Assembly: GCF_020740795.1 (NCBI RefSeq)
Contig: NC_067285.1
Span: 108,525,652-108,589,651, forward strand
Reading direction: 5' to 3'
Origin: Apus apus
Taxonomy: Eukaryota; Chordata; Aves; Apodiformes; Apodidae
DNA: 64,000 nucleotides
Part shown: positions 27,001-38,589 of the stretch, piece by piece
Layout: every line of letters starts with the position of its first letter
Position numbering within the stretch: the first letter of the stretch is position 1
Notes under the pieces: model-generated
Seen by the model: the letters and a program-made list of their open reading frames with translations, nothing else
What the model was told of the DNA's origin: nothing
The model's database searches: none
Made by a program: the position numbers and the translations under genes

Positions 27001-30000
27001 TTCACAGTATTAGTACTGTGATTAGGTGAGGTAACATCCAGGAAGAGATGCTAGCTTAGGAATGGAATGTCAGCACAGAAAATTATGGAAGTGCCAGATA
27101 TTTTTCTCATCTGATTGTGGTGGAGAAAATGTCTTGAAATAAAACTAAAATACATATGCTCCCTGCCCACCCCCACCCAAAAAAGAATAATATAAAAATA
27201 GCAGGAACCTAATTCTAAATGCATTTTAACTCTATGAAAAAACCTGGCAACAGAGCGTGTCAGAAATCTGCAGGCTTTGTAAACCTCAGGAATGTAACAC
27301 TATTTTTCAAAATACCTCAGTAATGAATATGCTCATTACACTATAATTAATACCTTGCCATTCATTTAGCCTGAGACACCAACTGGTCCAGCAAGATTAT
27401 CTGTAATAACTCCACCACAAGATGGACGTATGGGTGAGTAAAAATAAAGTTTGTAACTGGATAACAGTTGAATTATGTTAAGGGTGTTAATAAATGAAAT
27501 GCCATACATTAAAAATTTACTGAGCAAACTTGAATTGTACAATCACAGGCTCAGTCATGTATGCTAGCTCTCAGCCTGGATCCAGTTTTATAATCATACA
27601 ATCATGGAATTGTTTTTGTTGGAAAAAACACTTGAAAACCTATCATGTAGACATCAATCCAGCAGACAACAAGTGGTTAAAAATGAAAGAAGTCTTTCTG
27701 GTACTGACCTACTTTGTTCTGTGAATAATTACTTGTAACCAAAATAATTTTTGCTGTGCAATCATAGTCAACTGTTGCAAATAAAATGCAGTAACCATGT
27801 GTATGATTGAACAGAACAGGCTTGCAATGCATGTTGTAGACCTTCTATTAACCTTCATAACTTTTAAACTTTACCCTCTGTTGGAATACTGCTGAGGCCT
27901 TTTGATAGCATTCATTTTTGCTGGATCTTCTTCCAGTAAGAGGTACTGGAAGACAACTCATGCCTCAGCAGATGTCTTGTGTGTACTAAATTGTAAATAT
28001 GCATTATTTTAATATTTCCTCAAGGAATATGGTAATTTTATTTGCTCATCCAATACATTATCTTTCATTGTCTATTGTAATTGTGCACCATTTTTAATTC
28101 TTGAATAATCTGATTATGAATTTGTCCCAAATAATGCAACTAAAGTACTAATCTTTCTTTCCAAAGTTATCACATAAGTAAAATAGGTAATTCATGTTGG
28201 TCCTGTTTTCAAAAATTTGATTCTTACAGGTAGTGTATCCTACAGAAGTTCTCAGTCATCTGGACTAATGTCAGGTCAAAACAGTAGAGCAGGATCTACA
28301 AGGTAGTTAAATATCTTTTAGAGATGTTACTGTTTCCTAGGAGAGATTGAAATGTCTCGTCTGCCCTGCTTTAATCTGTACACTTAAAGTTACGTTCTAT
28401 ATCTGAAGAAATGTTACTGTGCAGTCCAGCTGTCACCTATATGACTGTGTTTGTTGTTGTTGGAAGGTTTGATTTTGAAACCACTTTCTTAAAAAATGTG
28501 CAGAGGTAATTTGTGTCCCTGTAGATGGGGATATCTACAGTCATGGGACTTTTATACAAAAGCAATTTTCTAGTATGAAAGTGCAACAACATGTCTGCTT
28601 TATAATTCTTCTAAAAATCAGAGATGACAACACAATACCAAAGCAAGAGCTGTTCTCTGAATAACCTTAACACCTTCATGCAGTATGTAGCAGGTGTTTC
28701 AGGCTTTTCATCTAAACATTGAAATCATCTCAGACTGTGAGAATTATCAGCACCAAGAAAAAACATAAGATGGTTCCAGAAAAACTGAACTCTTGTTCTC
28801 TATAATCAGAATGCCTAATGCATCTTCCTGACACCAATGTAAAACATATAGAACAAAATATTTGATTTTTCCATCTCTGATTGTCTTATATTTTTTTTGT
28901 CCTACAGCTGGAATATAGATAATAATAGTAGAAAATAATAATTTACAGCATTTTCTATTAAAATATTAGCATTATGAATTTAAGGGGGTCTGAAATCTCT
29001 CGTACTATGAAAGTAGCCTCAAATCATATCCATGCATTAATTTCATTCACAGATCCACACCCATAAGACTACCACATAGTGGATGTTCAGTTACATCATC
29101 ATCTGGTTCACAAAGCAGTAGAAGAGGGTCATGGGCTGCTTCTGATTTCAGAACCCCTCAGCTGTATCCCTTTACATCCCCTTCCCCACAGCCATCTGTA
29201 TCAAGACATCCAATCACCATCTCTGGACTTCTGCAAAGACAACATTTAGGCAAGTATATTTTGTAAAATAACATTCAGCTCTTCCTGAAAACTTTTCTTC
29301 ATAACATGCCTATTGCTTATTTGCTGAGGAACAGTAAATAAGAAATTAACTGAGAAAAAACCAACAACAAACAATTCAAAATTGGAAGTAGGCTATCAGC
29401 AAAAAATGAAAAATGTTGATGTTTCTTGTCAGTATTTAGCCATTGCCTTTTGTGCATTAGAATATCTGCTGTGAAAATGTTTTCTGGCTTCACCTCATGA
29501 TAACATTTTAATCATATATTTTCCATAATTATTTTCTAGAAAAATACCAGTTCTAAATAATCCAAAACATGTAATAATATGGAAAAAAAACTAATCTTGT
29601 AACAAAGGAATAGAGAAAAGAACAGCTTCAGTGGAGGAAGTGCAATGAACTCAGTGGGAGTAATAGCAAGTCTGAGATACTCAATGGGAGTCCTTTAATA
29701 AAGAAGAATAGTAGAGTTGACACATGGGAAAGAAAGAAAACATGATCTTTAATGAAAAGAAGGACTGGGAGACAGTTCCTGTGTGACTGAATAGAGTGTG
29801 GTAGAAAGGGGGTGACAGTTGACATCTCACTGTGTCCAGCAGAGAAAAAAAGGAACATAAAAGGAAACTGCAATATTCTGAGAGTAAGAAGTGAAGTATT
29901 AGGCAGCTGGGCAGTGCTATAGCTTGTGAAATAGTGCATGAACCTGATAGAATCTGTAATAATGTAGAAACTTAAGTTAAAAAAACATATTTAGATCCAT

Positions 30001-30207
30001 AAAATGAGAGATACAAAAGTTCTTATAAAAATGTATGGTTTGTATATTTAATTTTTGATCATTTTAACTTTCTCTCCTCCTTGAATAAGTTCCCAAAATA
30101 ATTTACATAAACAAGGTTTTCCTTTAGTCTTACTAATTTTTTCCATTTGTACTTCTATTCTTATTCTAGGATCAACTAATTTTGGAGGACATTCAACAGA
30201 AAGATAA
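11923..30207 (+). CDS. RNF212: RNF212, meiotic crossover RING protein, complete in twelve exons
   Basis: Coding exons: 11923-12034, 13566-13627, 17275-17349, 20050-20106, 23117-23175, 24902-24966, 25056-25125, 26000-26045, 27370-27433, 28230-28302, 29053-29249 and 30170-30207. All phases agree, giving 305 residues against about 297 in human. The N-terminal C3HC4 RING uses C7, C10, C26, H28, C31, C34, C43 and C46. A coiled coil follows (about 60-121), then a linker with MEPMDIDP and the conserved PPQDGRMG, and a Ser-rich tail (about 204-305). RNF212 is a Zip3-family, likely SUMO E3 ligase that marks selected recombination sites on synapsed chromosomes and stabilises MSH4-MSH5 there to promote crossovers. 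The start ATG has a strong context (CCCCATGG) inside the CpG island. Intron 11 is GC-AG; the others are GT-AG. The adjacency to TMED11 agrees with human. No disabling change was seen. Confidence 0.93.
13566..13627 (+). CDS. RNF212: RNF212 exon 2, end of RING
   Basis: The acceptor is CTTACAG, the donor CAG|GTAAAT. It encodes [15 protein letters not shown].., which closes the RING with C43 and C46 (residues 38-58). Confidence 0.92.
14770..14850 (-). mobile_element. CR1 fragment in RNF212 intron 2, antisense
   Basis: 'taggttgtcaaggacctctg', 'gaggtcatattgtccaacac' and 'gctcaaaacaaagctaattt' match the reverse complement of the CR1 3' end. The copy is diverged. The right boundary is approximate. 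Confidence 0.75.
16751..16974 (+). mobile_element. CR1 fragment in RNF212 intron 2, sense
   Basis: Same family as the 9184-9480 copy: 'attagacattaggaagaaat', 'gcccagggaagttgtggaag', 'ccatccctggaagtgtttaa', then 'cctttccaactcaaatcttt' and a degenerate TTCTATGAATCTATGA tail. Confidence 0.88.
17275..17349 (+). CDS. RNF212: RNF212 exon 3
   Basis: The acceptor is TTGGTAG, the donor CAG|GTGAAT. It encodes [20 protein letters not shown].. (residues 59-83), very close to the human IQAFFMSIDSLCKKYSRETSQ segment as I recall it. Confidence 0.93.
20050..20106 (+). CDS. RNF212: RNF212 exon 4, coiled coil
   Basis: The acceptor is CTTTTTTAG, the donor AAG|GTAACT. It encodes [19 protein letters not shown] (residues 84-102), helical and conserved with mammals. 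Confidence 0.93.
23117..23175 (+). CDS. RNF212: RNF212 exon 5, coiled coil
   Basis: The acceptor is TCTCACAG at 23116. A second AG four bases on would break the frame. It encodes [19 protein letters not shown] (residues 103-121) plus two bases. The donor is ATG|GTAAGA. Confidence 0.9.
24902..24966 (+). CDS. RNF212: RNF212 exon 6
   Basis: The acceptor is CCCCTTTAG, the donor TCCA|GTAAGA. It encodes residues 122-143 (CMKPPEQTP..), a proline- and serine-containing linker after the coiled coil. The intron that follows is only 89 bases. Confidence 0.85.
25056..25125 (+). CDS. RNF212: RNF212 exon 7
   Basis: The acceptor is GACTTTAG, the donor GAAAT|GTAGGT. It encodes residues 144-166, rich in Ser, His, Pro and Tyr. 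It was found by phase: exon 6 ends in phase 1 and exon 8 needs phase 2, and this exon supplies exactly that. It has little sequence match to mammals that I can recall. Confidence 0.8.
25391..25477 (+). repeat. GATA/GACA microsatellite in RNF212 intron 7
   Basis: A compound tetranucleotide array: GATA and GATG units at the left, shifting to GACA units in the middle and back to GATA. It lies about 520 bases before exon 8. Length polymorphism is likely. Confidence 0.92.
26000..26045 (+). CDS. RNF212: RNF212 exon 8, 46-base microexon-like exon
   Basis: The acceptor is CTCATAAG, the donor AAA|GTAAGT. It encodes [15 protein letters not shown] (residues about 168-182), matching the mammalian MEVDLSPSPIRK stretch. 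The acidic SP-rich peptide could be phosphorylated; this is inference. Confidence 0.88.
26503..26560. repeat. interleaved inverted repeats in RNF212 intron 8
   Basis: Arm 26503-26512 (ACCTATGGAT) is the exact reverse complement of 26538-26547. Arm 26520-26527 (ACCCATAG) is the exact reverse complement of 26553-26560. The two pairs interleave, the order needed for a pseudoknot. All four arms are variants of one CCTATGG/CCATAGG word, so alternative pairings are also possible. Confidence 0.7.
27370..27433 (+). CDS. RNF212: RNF212 exon 9
   Basis: The acceptor is CATTTAG, the donor ATGG|GTGAGT. It encodes [19 protein letters not shown].. (residues 183-203), which contains the conserved GPAR and PPQDGRMG words. 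Confidence 0.92.
27588..27685 (-). mobile_element. old CR1 fragment in RNF212 intron 9, antisense
   Basis: 'ataatcatacaatcatggaa' then 'tttttgttggaaaaaacact' and 'catcaatccagcagacaaca' resemble a decayed reverse-complement CR1 3' end. Boundaries are approximate. Confidence 0.6.
28230..28302 (+). CDS. RNF212: RNF212 exon 10
   Basis: The acceptor is TTCTTACAG, the donor ACAAG|GTAGTT. It encodes residues 204-227, a Ser/Gly/Arg-rich low-complexity stretch ([15 protein letters not shown]..). Confidence 0.87.
29053..29249 (+). CDS. RNF212: RNF212 exon 11, largest exon, GC donor
   Basis: The acceptor is TTCATTCACAG. It encodes residues 228-293, a Ser/Pro/Arg-rich tail ([10 protein letters not shown].., [11 protein letters not shown].., [12 protein letters not shown]). 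The only frame-consistent donor is TTAG|GCAAGT, a non-canonical GC site with an otherwise strong consensus. If unspliced, the frame would continue GKYIL and stop at 29266-29268. Confidence 0.87.
30170..30207 (+). CDS. RNF212: RNF212 exon 12, terminal coding exon
   Basis: The acceptor is CTTATTCTAG. It encodes [12 protein letters not shown] followed by TAA (residues 294-305). Phase matches the GC-AG intron before it. Confidence 0.85.
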
Positions 30208-30465
30208 ACATCTGTGATTTGTTTTGGTCAGTCAACACCTGGAGAAGCCCTACAAAGTTTTTGGATATCAAAATAGTTGTAATTTCTGTAAAATCTCAAA
30301 TTGGCCTAAAACATCTAACCATTCAGCATGAATAATGTATTTATTCATCACTGATCTTGCTGATTAATATCTACAGTAGTTTTACAGAGGAGTACAACCT
30401 TTTCTTGTTTTTAGAAATCTTGACTTGAAACATATTGTGTAAATAAACAGCCTTTATTAACTAAG
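30208..30465 (+). other. RNF212: RNF212 3' UTR with poly(A) signal
   Basis: Non-coding sequence after the TAA. A canonical AATAAA lies at 30442-30447, so a 3' UTR of roughly 250 bases is likely. A second AATAAA at 31043-31048 could serve a longer form. Confidence 0.6.
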
Positions 30466-33400
30466 TGTTAAGACAGAGCATGATTATATATTCAGTGAGG
30501 ATTTCTTGCTGTGAATACATTGAGCTGCAGTAGAACTCTGTTTTTATATGGTTGCACCTGCATATTATTAGAGATAAGCCCCAGTCTTCAAAAAATTTGT
30601 AATGGATGGATTTTTGCTTGCAGAATTCCACATTTTGGTTCTTACTTAATAGGTCACATTTTGATGGCACAGTTGACAGCAGTAAGGTTTGAAGGATGCT
30701 ACACTCTAGTAGGCTCTGCCCAGCTCATCATACAGTGTTTATCCCACATTCCAAGAAGTTTACTATTTGATTTAAGTAGCAATGATTTCTTCCCAAAATG
30801 AAATGACATGGGAGAACTGGGTTGAAGACACAGAACCCAGTGGAGACAACTCTTACCCTCACACAGGAAGAGCAACTGGAGGTTCTGAACAGAGCACATC
30901 AGAACACATTTTTCTTTTGAGAATAACTCTGATGTTGAAATTCCCACCATTACTATGGATGTATGGCAAAATTTGGGTATCACCAAGTCATCAAATATAC
31001 ACCTTTGGTTTGGCCCTAAAGTCACCTGGACTATTTTAAAATAATAAAACTAAAAGCTCTTTTTTTTTTTTAGATCAAGTCCCCTAAGAAAGTTAAATAT
31101 TTTATTTTGGGTTGAAATGTTTTGCTTGGCATAAAAATTAAATCAGAAAGGGGAGTATAAAGGAGGCTTTTTGTGTTGCTGAGACAAAGTGTTAATTTAA
31201 CCCTCCCCCCCCCAGAAAAAAAGGGGAGAGTGAATGGTTGTTCTCACTGTCTCTGAAATGGATTTAATGGTTCTCACATCATGTCCCTAGGTAGCTACTG
31301 TGATGAGTTTTATCTGGCAAGTGTGGCCCTTGAATGAGACTAAAATAGATGGAGAAATGCCATGGTTTGTAAATGTCTCTGGAATAGGGGTTTCTGTAAC
31401 AAATTTTACACTTCACATTTCCTTTCTTTCAATGTAAAACCGCTTTTACTTTGTTTAACATGGGAAAGTTCTGTGTTTTCTCCTCCCCAATATTCTTATG
31501 CTTCAGAAGTTCCAGCTGAGTGGCTCTCATAACATGCAAAAAAATCGCTAGAAAAAAAAAATAATTAAAAAGGAAAAAAGCCATTTGAAGAATGTAATTT
31601 GCCAAGCTTAATGCTTTTTTATTTGTTAAAAAAAAAAGAAGTTTAAAATACTTAATTCATTGCTTGTTTTGTTCTTTAAGAAGAGGAGAAGGAAAATCCT
31701 CAAAGTTTCCTCTATCTGCCAATAAGTACAAAATTCTCTGTAGTCATCTCTTTGCCATCCATTTTCACCGATTTTTTTCTTGCTTTCATGAGGAATTAAT
31801 GTCCTTTAAGGAAATTTGCAGTACACTAATGATGCACCAGAGGGTGCCAACTTACCTCTAAACAAATTTATTTGGTCATCATTCTTGGGTAAGTGGAGTA
31901 AAATCTGTAGTATTCTGGCCTTTTCAGTTCTTTAGAAATTATATATATAAAGAATTATGTTGTTTAGAATTGATATAGAAAAGCTACATTTAGTAAAAGA
32001 AGGGCAATGAAGTGATGCGGAGTCTGAAGGTAAAACATCAGAAAAGCACCCTCAGAAGAACAACAAATGTGAGAGTCTGAATGAAGTTAAAACAGGCAGC
32101 AGATCACACAGATATGTGAAAAGTAAAAATGCAAGCAGGGTTCAGTCACACGGGTGGGACAAGCAGAAGGGGTCTGATGGAAGAGATATTTTAGACTTGA
32201 CATTGGGCAACTTTCTTAACAGAACACTTGGGCAATGCACCAGTCTCTTGGGGTCAATGCAACATCACAGTGACTTCAGAGGAAGGTGTCAGTGCTAAAG
32301 CTGTGGTGTACAGCTTTGAGAAACACAGAGACTGAACTTGCCTCAAGTTCTCAGAGTTTCTGTCTGCAGCTTTCTGGCTTTAAGTCATAAGAGGGTATTA
32401 ATTAATTTTTTGCAGTTTTCTAGGAGACAACACTGAGTATATATTTCCCTATAAGAAAGTTTTATGCACACACAGACAATGGGATAAGGTCCTATTACAA
32501 GTCAAAATAATGCTATTGAGTCCATGCAACGGAGTCACCAGCAATGCTGAAGGTATCCTCTTGTTTGTATTATCATTGCCAACTTCAGCTTCATTTCACA
32601 GTCGTCACTTATCTTTTCACAAGGTGACACACCATATAAGGTAGCATCGTGTCTATTTATACAAAGGCAGTCTGTTGTAGGCAAATGCTTCATCTGTTAG
32701 ACATAATACCTGATACTTGCCAAGTAACATTTTCTACAATTGTGCCAATTATAATGTGAAATTGCTACCACTTATTTTTGAACTCTCATGTTCTGGCAGT
32801 CAGGAAAGAATGCCACAACTCATCAAGATGCAGCACTGTCAGCTTATCTACGATAGTTCTAGAATTTAACCTGCTCATGACTTGAGGAAATGCAATTTGA
32901 TAATTCTCTTCTTCTGTGGTCTTTGTGTCAAAAGTGCCAACCTACTTCAGTCTGTAGATCAGCTTTGTGTGCCTCCAGAGCATCAGGTCAGACATGTGTC
33001 ATTATGCCAGACTCTTTCTACGGCTGTCTTCCATGCAGATAGAATCATCTGTGCAGATAGGAGGACACTGTTCATGTCCATGCTGTGTTTGGGGTTCTTT
33101 CACATTGCACCTTCAGGACTTCTAGATATCCCATTATCTCCAGCAAGCTTTAGCACTGTGCAATCACTAAATCACCTGCATCACTAGCACCCCTGACTGC
33201 TACAACATATTGCAGGACAATGTGCCTGATTTGCACCAATTTGCACCAATATGCACCAATGCCCTTAATAACAAAAGGATGGAGAAGGTCAGTGGTGTCC
33301 TGCCCCAAGCTTCCTTTGGCTGGTGTGCCCCATGAGCTCTGGTCAGCTTTTTCCTCAATTACATTTAAAGCCCTGGCGCTTTGTCCCTTGGAAAGATACT

Positions 33401-36400
33401 GGGTGTTTGTCCTGGACTCATGATGCTGCAGTAGTACTAGGGACTAGGGTGTCAGCTGTAAGAAGGAATTAACTTTCTTGGATGTTTTTGTGGTGTCAAG
33501 GTGGGGAAGGATGTGACTGTGTGTGTTAAAGGCTTTTCAGTGTTAGGAATCAGTGAACAAGCTGTGCTATTAAGTTACTCACAATTTACCATCAGCAGAA
33601 GAGGAAAACTCTTCCTGTTCTTCAAATGGAAGAGCTGCTTTCCTTTTCTAAGCAGGATTGGGAAAGGTCCCTCACAGCCCTGCCGAGAGCAAACAGTAGT
33701 CCCCTGACCTTGCTGCTACAGAGCTGTTCAGAAGCCACCAGAGAGGCTGTTCTACATCCTGGTCCACCTCGCAGTGCTCTGCAACTTACCCCAGTAAGCA
33801 CCAGCACTTACCCCAGCTGTGCTGCTGTATGCAAAAAAACCTCTGCAGAAGATCAGCAAAGCTGAGAGAATCCACTTCAGCTCTGGCACTCTGGAGAATC
33901 ACCACAGGCAGAGGGTGGTTTGTCCGAACCAACACGGGGCCTCAGAGCAAGGCAAACAACACATTTCCTATCAGAGCAGCTTCCACAGTGAGATCAAGTG
34001 TTGTCTGTCTGTGTTAAGGCATCTGGAGGAAGCAACACAAAAGAGAAGAGGAAAACAGTCCCACTAGACATTCCTAAAGGCTTTTTCTGGCCACTGCTTT
34101 AACCAAGTGCACATTTTAGCCATGTTTGACATCCTTGCCCAGCTCAGTGTAGAGCCAAACAGAAGCTGACTTTGGAGATGGTCTAAGTACATCTGCATCT
34201 TTATGCATTTGGCTGTGCAGAATATGGTGAAAAAAACATTTCGGCCACCTCCAGGTCCTCTGAACTCAGCTGATTTGGAACAGACAAGACAGAACTCCAA
34301 GACTCACAGTGGGTGACAATGGCCAAGGCTCTGTGTGGTGGGAGTAAGAAACAGATGGGCCATTTGGGATTACCCAGTCCAGTCTCAACCATGTTTTTGA
34401 CCTATATTTGCAAACAGGAGCCAGCCTGGGATGGGGGACAGCTCGCTATGGGGTATGTGTTCTGTAACATGGGAGCATTACAAACAGGGGGACAGTGCAG
34501 GAGAGGGGCAGGAAACCCTTGCTGGGAGATAGAGGGATGGATAAAGGGAGGAAGAAGAAAAGCAGCCAGTAGCATCAAGGGATGTTTTCAGTGTAAATAA
34601 CCTCATTCCAGTCTTGCTCAGCTTCTCTCCTTGTGTGTACTCAGATGTTCCTGCACTTGCTGTTGTTCATGCAACTGTAGTGGTGGATTGATCCCAGAAG
34701 ACTTCTGGAATACCTAAAGGAGAGTTGGTTGAATGCCCCTGGACAAGGCTTCTGCTGTTTTGTGCTTTGTTATAATTCTTCTTGGAATAGATATGCAGAC
34801 ATAGTTTTCCCTATTTATTTATTTCATTGTGAGCTCTGTAATGGGCATTTCCACCTTCCTACATATTTATTTCTCCTTTCCCTAAAATCTCAAAAGTTCC
34901 CAGTAATAGCTAGCAGGTCTTTTATAAACCATGCAGCTTTTCTAATTAAGGAATAAACAGATAATGGCATAAGAAGCAAGGCCAATAACCTTCCTAACAT
35001 ATAGGACTTGCACTTTTTCACAAGCATAGTGCAGTTACTGTTAATTTCTGACAGCATTTCACAGCTTACCAATACAGTCTATAGAGTGTGTGGATAAAAA
35101 GAACACAGCCCAGTAATGTTACAGCACTACACATTAAATGCTTGCTGAAACATAAAAAGAGAGCTCTAGTTTGTGTGTGTGTGAAATTACCAAATTTGCA
35201 GATTATTAGCATGAATGTAAAAAGCTTCTAGCACCACATACGGTAAATACATCAGTGCTGTACTCCAGGAAGCATCATTTTCCCAAGCTCTAGGTCTTAC
35301 TGACATATGTGGTGGAAAAGCTAGTGCTGCCAATTGTCTGCCTCCTGCATATCCTCTGGTTTTGGTGCAAGCCTAAAGCAATATGCTTAATAGTTTTAGT
35401 TTAGTATTTTGAAAAATTGCAATACTATCTATCTGTATGGAAAGTCACATATCAATGACATTTGGTTGGCACAGTGGGTTTTGAGAAAAATGGCAAGGGA
35501 AACAGTTGGCACTGAGTTTTGAGAAAAAAAAAGCATCAGAAAGTCTGAGTCTGTATGCAGTAAACTCACGTTTTATTTGCTCATATATTACTTTGTCAGG
35601 GCTTTCAATAGTTCTTGTGGAAAATGTGTAAATGAAATATGAAGCAGGTTTTACATATAGGGAGGAATTTTCCTTTAACCTAAGTGTTCTCACAGCCTGT
35701 GCCATGCAGTGTGTGCTGGGTAGTACAATATTGTCCTCCTAAAAGAATTACATGAGTCCCCAAAGTAATTCCTTTGTTAAAGAGCTCATTCATTCACATT
35801 TTGCAGGACATGCATAAGGCAGGAGTGGGTTTGCTAGCGCTGAACTGGTGCCCTGCCATGGATGCACACAGACATGGTGGATCTGTATCTTCACTTGCTC
35901 ATGTAAATGTTGATGTTGTAGTTGCAGGTTTAGAGGAAAGCTGCTGTGTATTTCCAGTTCAACTCCAGTTAGAAAGCAGCAAGCCACATGCCTGCCATAG
36001 TCCCTCTCCCTCACACCACAAATCCCAGCCAGCTACTAATACTAATGCTGAGCTGTCAGAATGCTGAAGTCTCTTGGCATTCTGGACAAGACAGCAGCTT
36101 TTTGGGGTTCAGGAATAAGGAGTTCAGAGTCTCACTGGTGGGCTGAATTTGGCAGCTTTTGGCAGTCTTTGTAGGAATGTGTGGATGAGCCAGAAAGTCT
36201 TCTCCGTGCATATGAAAACCTCTTTGGAGTCCTTCATGGTGGTGCCCCCTGCGCTTCTCCTCCTGTAACACTCAGAGTGACTTTCCCACAGCCCATGATT
36301 AATTGTTTTAACACTTCCACTGTGAAATCTGCTCCATGCATCCTGGCTCTGTGACACAGACCAAGGGGTGACTTCATGAGTATTTTTCACATGAGCAAAC

Positions 36401-38589
36401 ATTTTAATACGTCACAACTTGATGTGATGTATCGATGTGAACTTTCTTTGGGACAATTTTTGCTTCAAACTGCTATGCCCATAAAAGCCTTGGGTTTTGA
36501 TGATGGAACTGTAAATATTATGAATTTGTCTCCCTAAAGAAGCAAGCTAAACAAAAAAGACATGGATATATGTACACTGCATGTAAAGCAATAGCTGATT
36601 CATACACTGTTCCTTTAGAATCAGTTAGGAAAGATACAAATCAGAAAATCAGCTCCCTACAATATGCTGATGAGGTAACTGCAAATTTTCTACATTTTCT
36701 ACATTGATTGTTAATATGGTGACAGTTTTTGAGGGGACAAAAAAAGGGTTGGAAAAAAGATAATAGTCTTGTAAGATGGTGCCTGTCAGAACTGTTAAAG
36801 GAGTAATAGTTTTTATTAGGCAATAAAGTGGAATCCTTGCTGTGCTTCATTTTGTTTCCAAAATTCATAAATGCAGCCTGGTTCCAAAAAATTAATTAGT
36901 TCCTGTGTAAAAAAAAAAACAACAAACAGAGAAGTTTGTGTAGAGTGCTTGACAGCTTTCTTGTGATATGCTAATTGATGTTTTATTTTACCTGAATTGC
37001 CATTTGACAGTATTGAACTGTTGGAATACACCATATGTAATGTCCTATTACTGCATAGATCATGGTTATTGAGATACTGTTTTACTAGTTTATTTTTTCC
37101 CCAACTTTATGTAATGTTTAATCCACATTCTTTGTACCCCAAGACAGTGAAATTTGTGACTATTCTGGGAGTACAACCTCTTATGTTTTCCTTTTAAGCA
37201 ATAATAAGCAGACCTTAAAAGAGTGTATTAACCCAGCATGGCTAAAGATAAATCAGTGGGCACAAACCAGATTTTGCTATCGAAGAGCCCAGCACCCAGC
37301 AGTGAATTTAGTCCAAAAGGACTGTCAGCAAACAGCTTGTCAGCCAGTGGTCTCCCACTCAAAACACAACCAAGCAGGGCAGAAGTGATATGTGAGCCTG
37401 AGCATCTGAGAAAGAGGGAATTTCATTCTCCATGAAGCTTTTTTGGGCAGAGGTGCCTGAAAAAAGAACTCTTTGCTGCCAACAATTACTATTAAAATAG
37501 AGCAAAAAGTCTCCTTTATGCTGAAGGGAAAGAAACAATTTCTAGTCAAGTCAAACAGGGGTGAAACGCTGCTGGCCACGCTCACAGTTCCTACCCACAT
37601 CCTGGGTTTTGGTGGTTTAAAAAGGGATATGTGCATGTATTGGGTCCCATAAATTCATAAATAACCAAAATTCTGGCAATCGGATTGTTGTAACTGGGAA
37701 AGTAACTAATACAAACGTTTGCTTGACAAACGTAGGGGTTATGTTGGAATTCTTTTCTGTAAACCTGATATTGTTCTTTGGCAATACTAAATATATCCTT
37801 AACATCTGATTATTTAGCCTAAAAATAGTATTAAAAGAAAAAGAAAAAAAAAAGAGAGAGAACAAAAAATCACATCTCACTTTAGCCTTACAATTTATTT
37901 AGAAAAGTCAGACAAAAGTTATCCTAAATAGTAGTAGCTCCATATATCCTTTCTTGGGGCCCCAGTTATGCCTCTTTATGCTATTTTGTCATAAATATTT
38001 ATGTGACATATAACTCTGGTATTTTTAACAGAGTTCTCAGTGATTTCACAGTAAACATCTTGTACAAACTTGGGGGGGAGAGACAGGACTTGCAAGTTCA
38101 CTGTTGAGGGAAAGCCACCAGCTGGATGCAACAGTGTTCAGGCACCAGAGAAACACTGTGGGCTGGTGACAGCCAGAATCCATGCCTGTGCTGCTCAGTC
38201 ATATCAGACAAGCAAGAATCTACTGCACCATCAAGGTTGCTTTGCCATGAGGAGCCTGGAATGTCTAATTAACCATGAACTCTGTCTGAACTTTTCCTTG
38301 AGCTTAGTGCTACATTGTGTAGCCTTCCCAGTGTCTAATAAGGGTGAAATTGCACTGCAGCACTAATCTAATGCAGGTAAAAACAAACAAAGCTTGAGAT
38401 AGCTGCTTGCTGGAGACCAGCCCTTTATTAGCTCCTGTACTCAAAGAGGTGCTTGTTCACTTAACCCAAAATAGCCCTTCTTGTCTAGTACTTAGTTTAA
38501 AAACAAGCAACCGTTTATGGTATCGATTTGCAGTACAGCCCAGGGAATTTAGGTGGAACTAGCACTGCTCTTTATCTGGTTTTCACACA
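30466..38589. other. region downstream of RNF212, no gene seen
   Basis: Many open frames of 60-108 codons occur on both strands, but none shows family-like motifs, consistent splice sites or a believable start. Simple features are a C run near 31204-31213, A-rich tracts and a TG run near 35171-35182. FGFRL1, expected on the opposite strand from human synteny, was looked for and no immunoglobulin-domain exon was recognised. Confidence 0.5.
33231..33260 (+). repeat. three-copy 10-bp tandem repeat
   Basis: TTGCACCAAT occurs twice, followed by ATGCACCAAT, with exact 10-bp spacing. This is one helical turn per unit. It overlaps no recognised gene or transposon. Confidence 0.85.

Noticed and set aside
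32882-33187. 101-codon + strand frame beginning with a hydrophobic, signal-like stretch
   Set aside because: No cysteine pattern or family match, no splice context, and no neighbouring exons.
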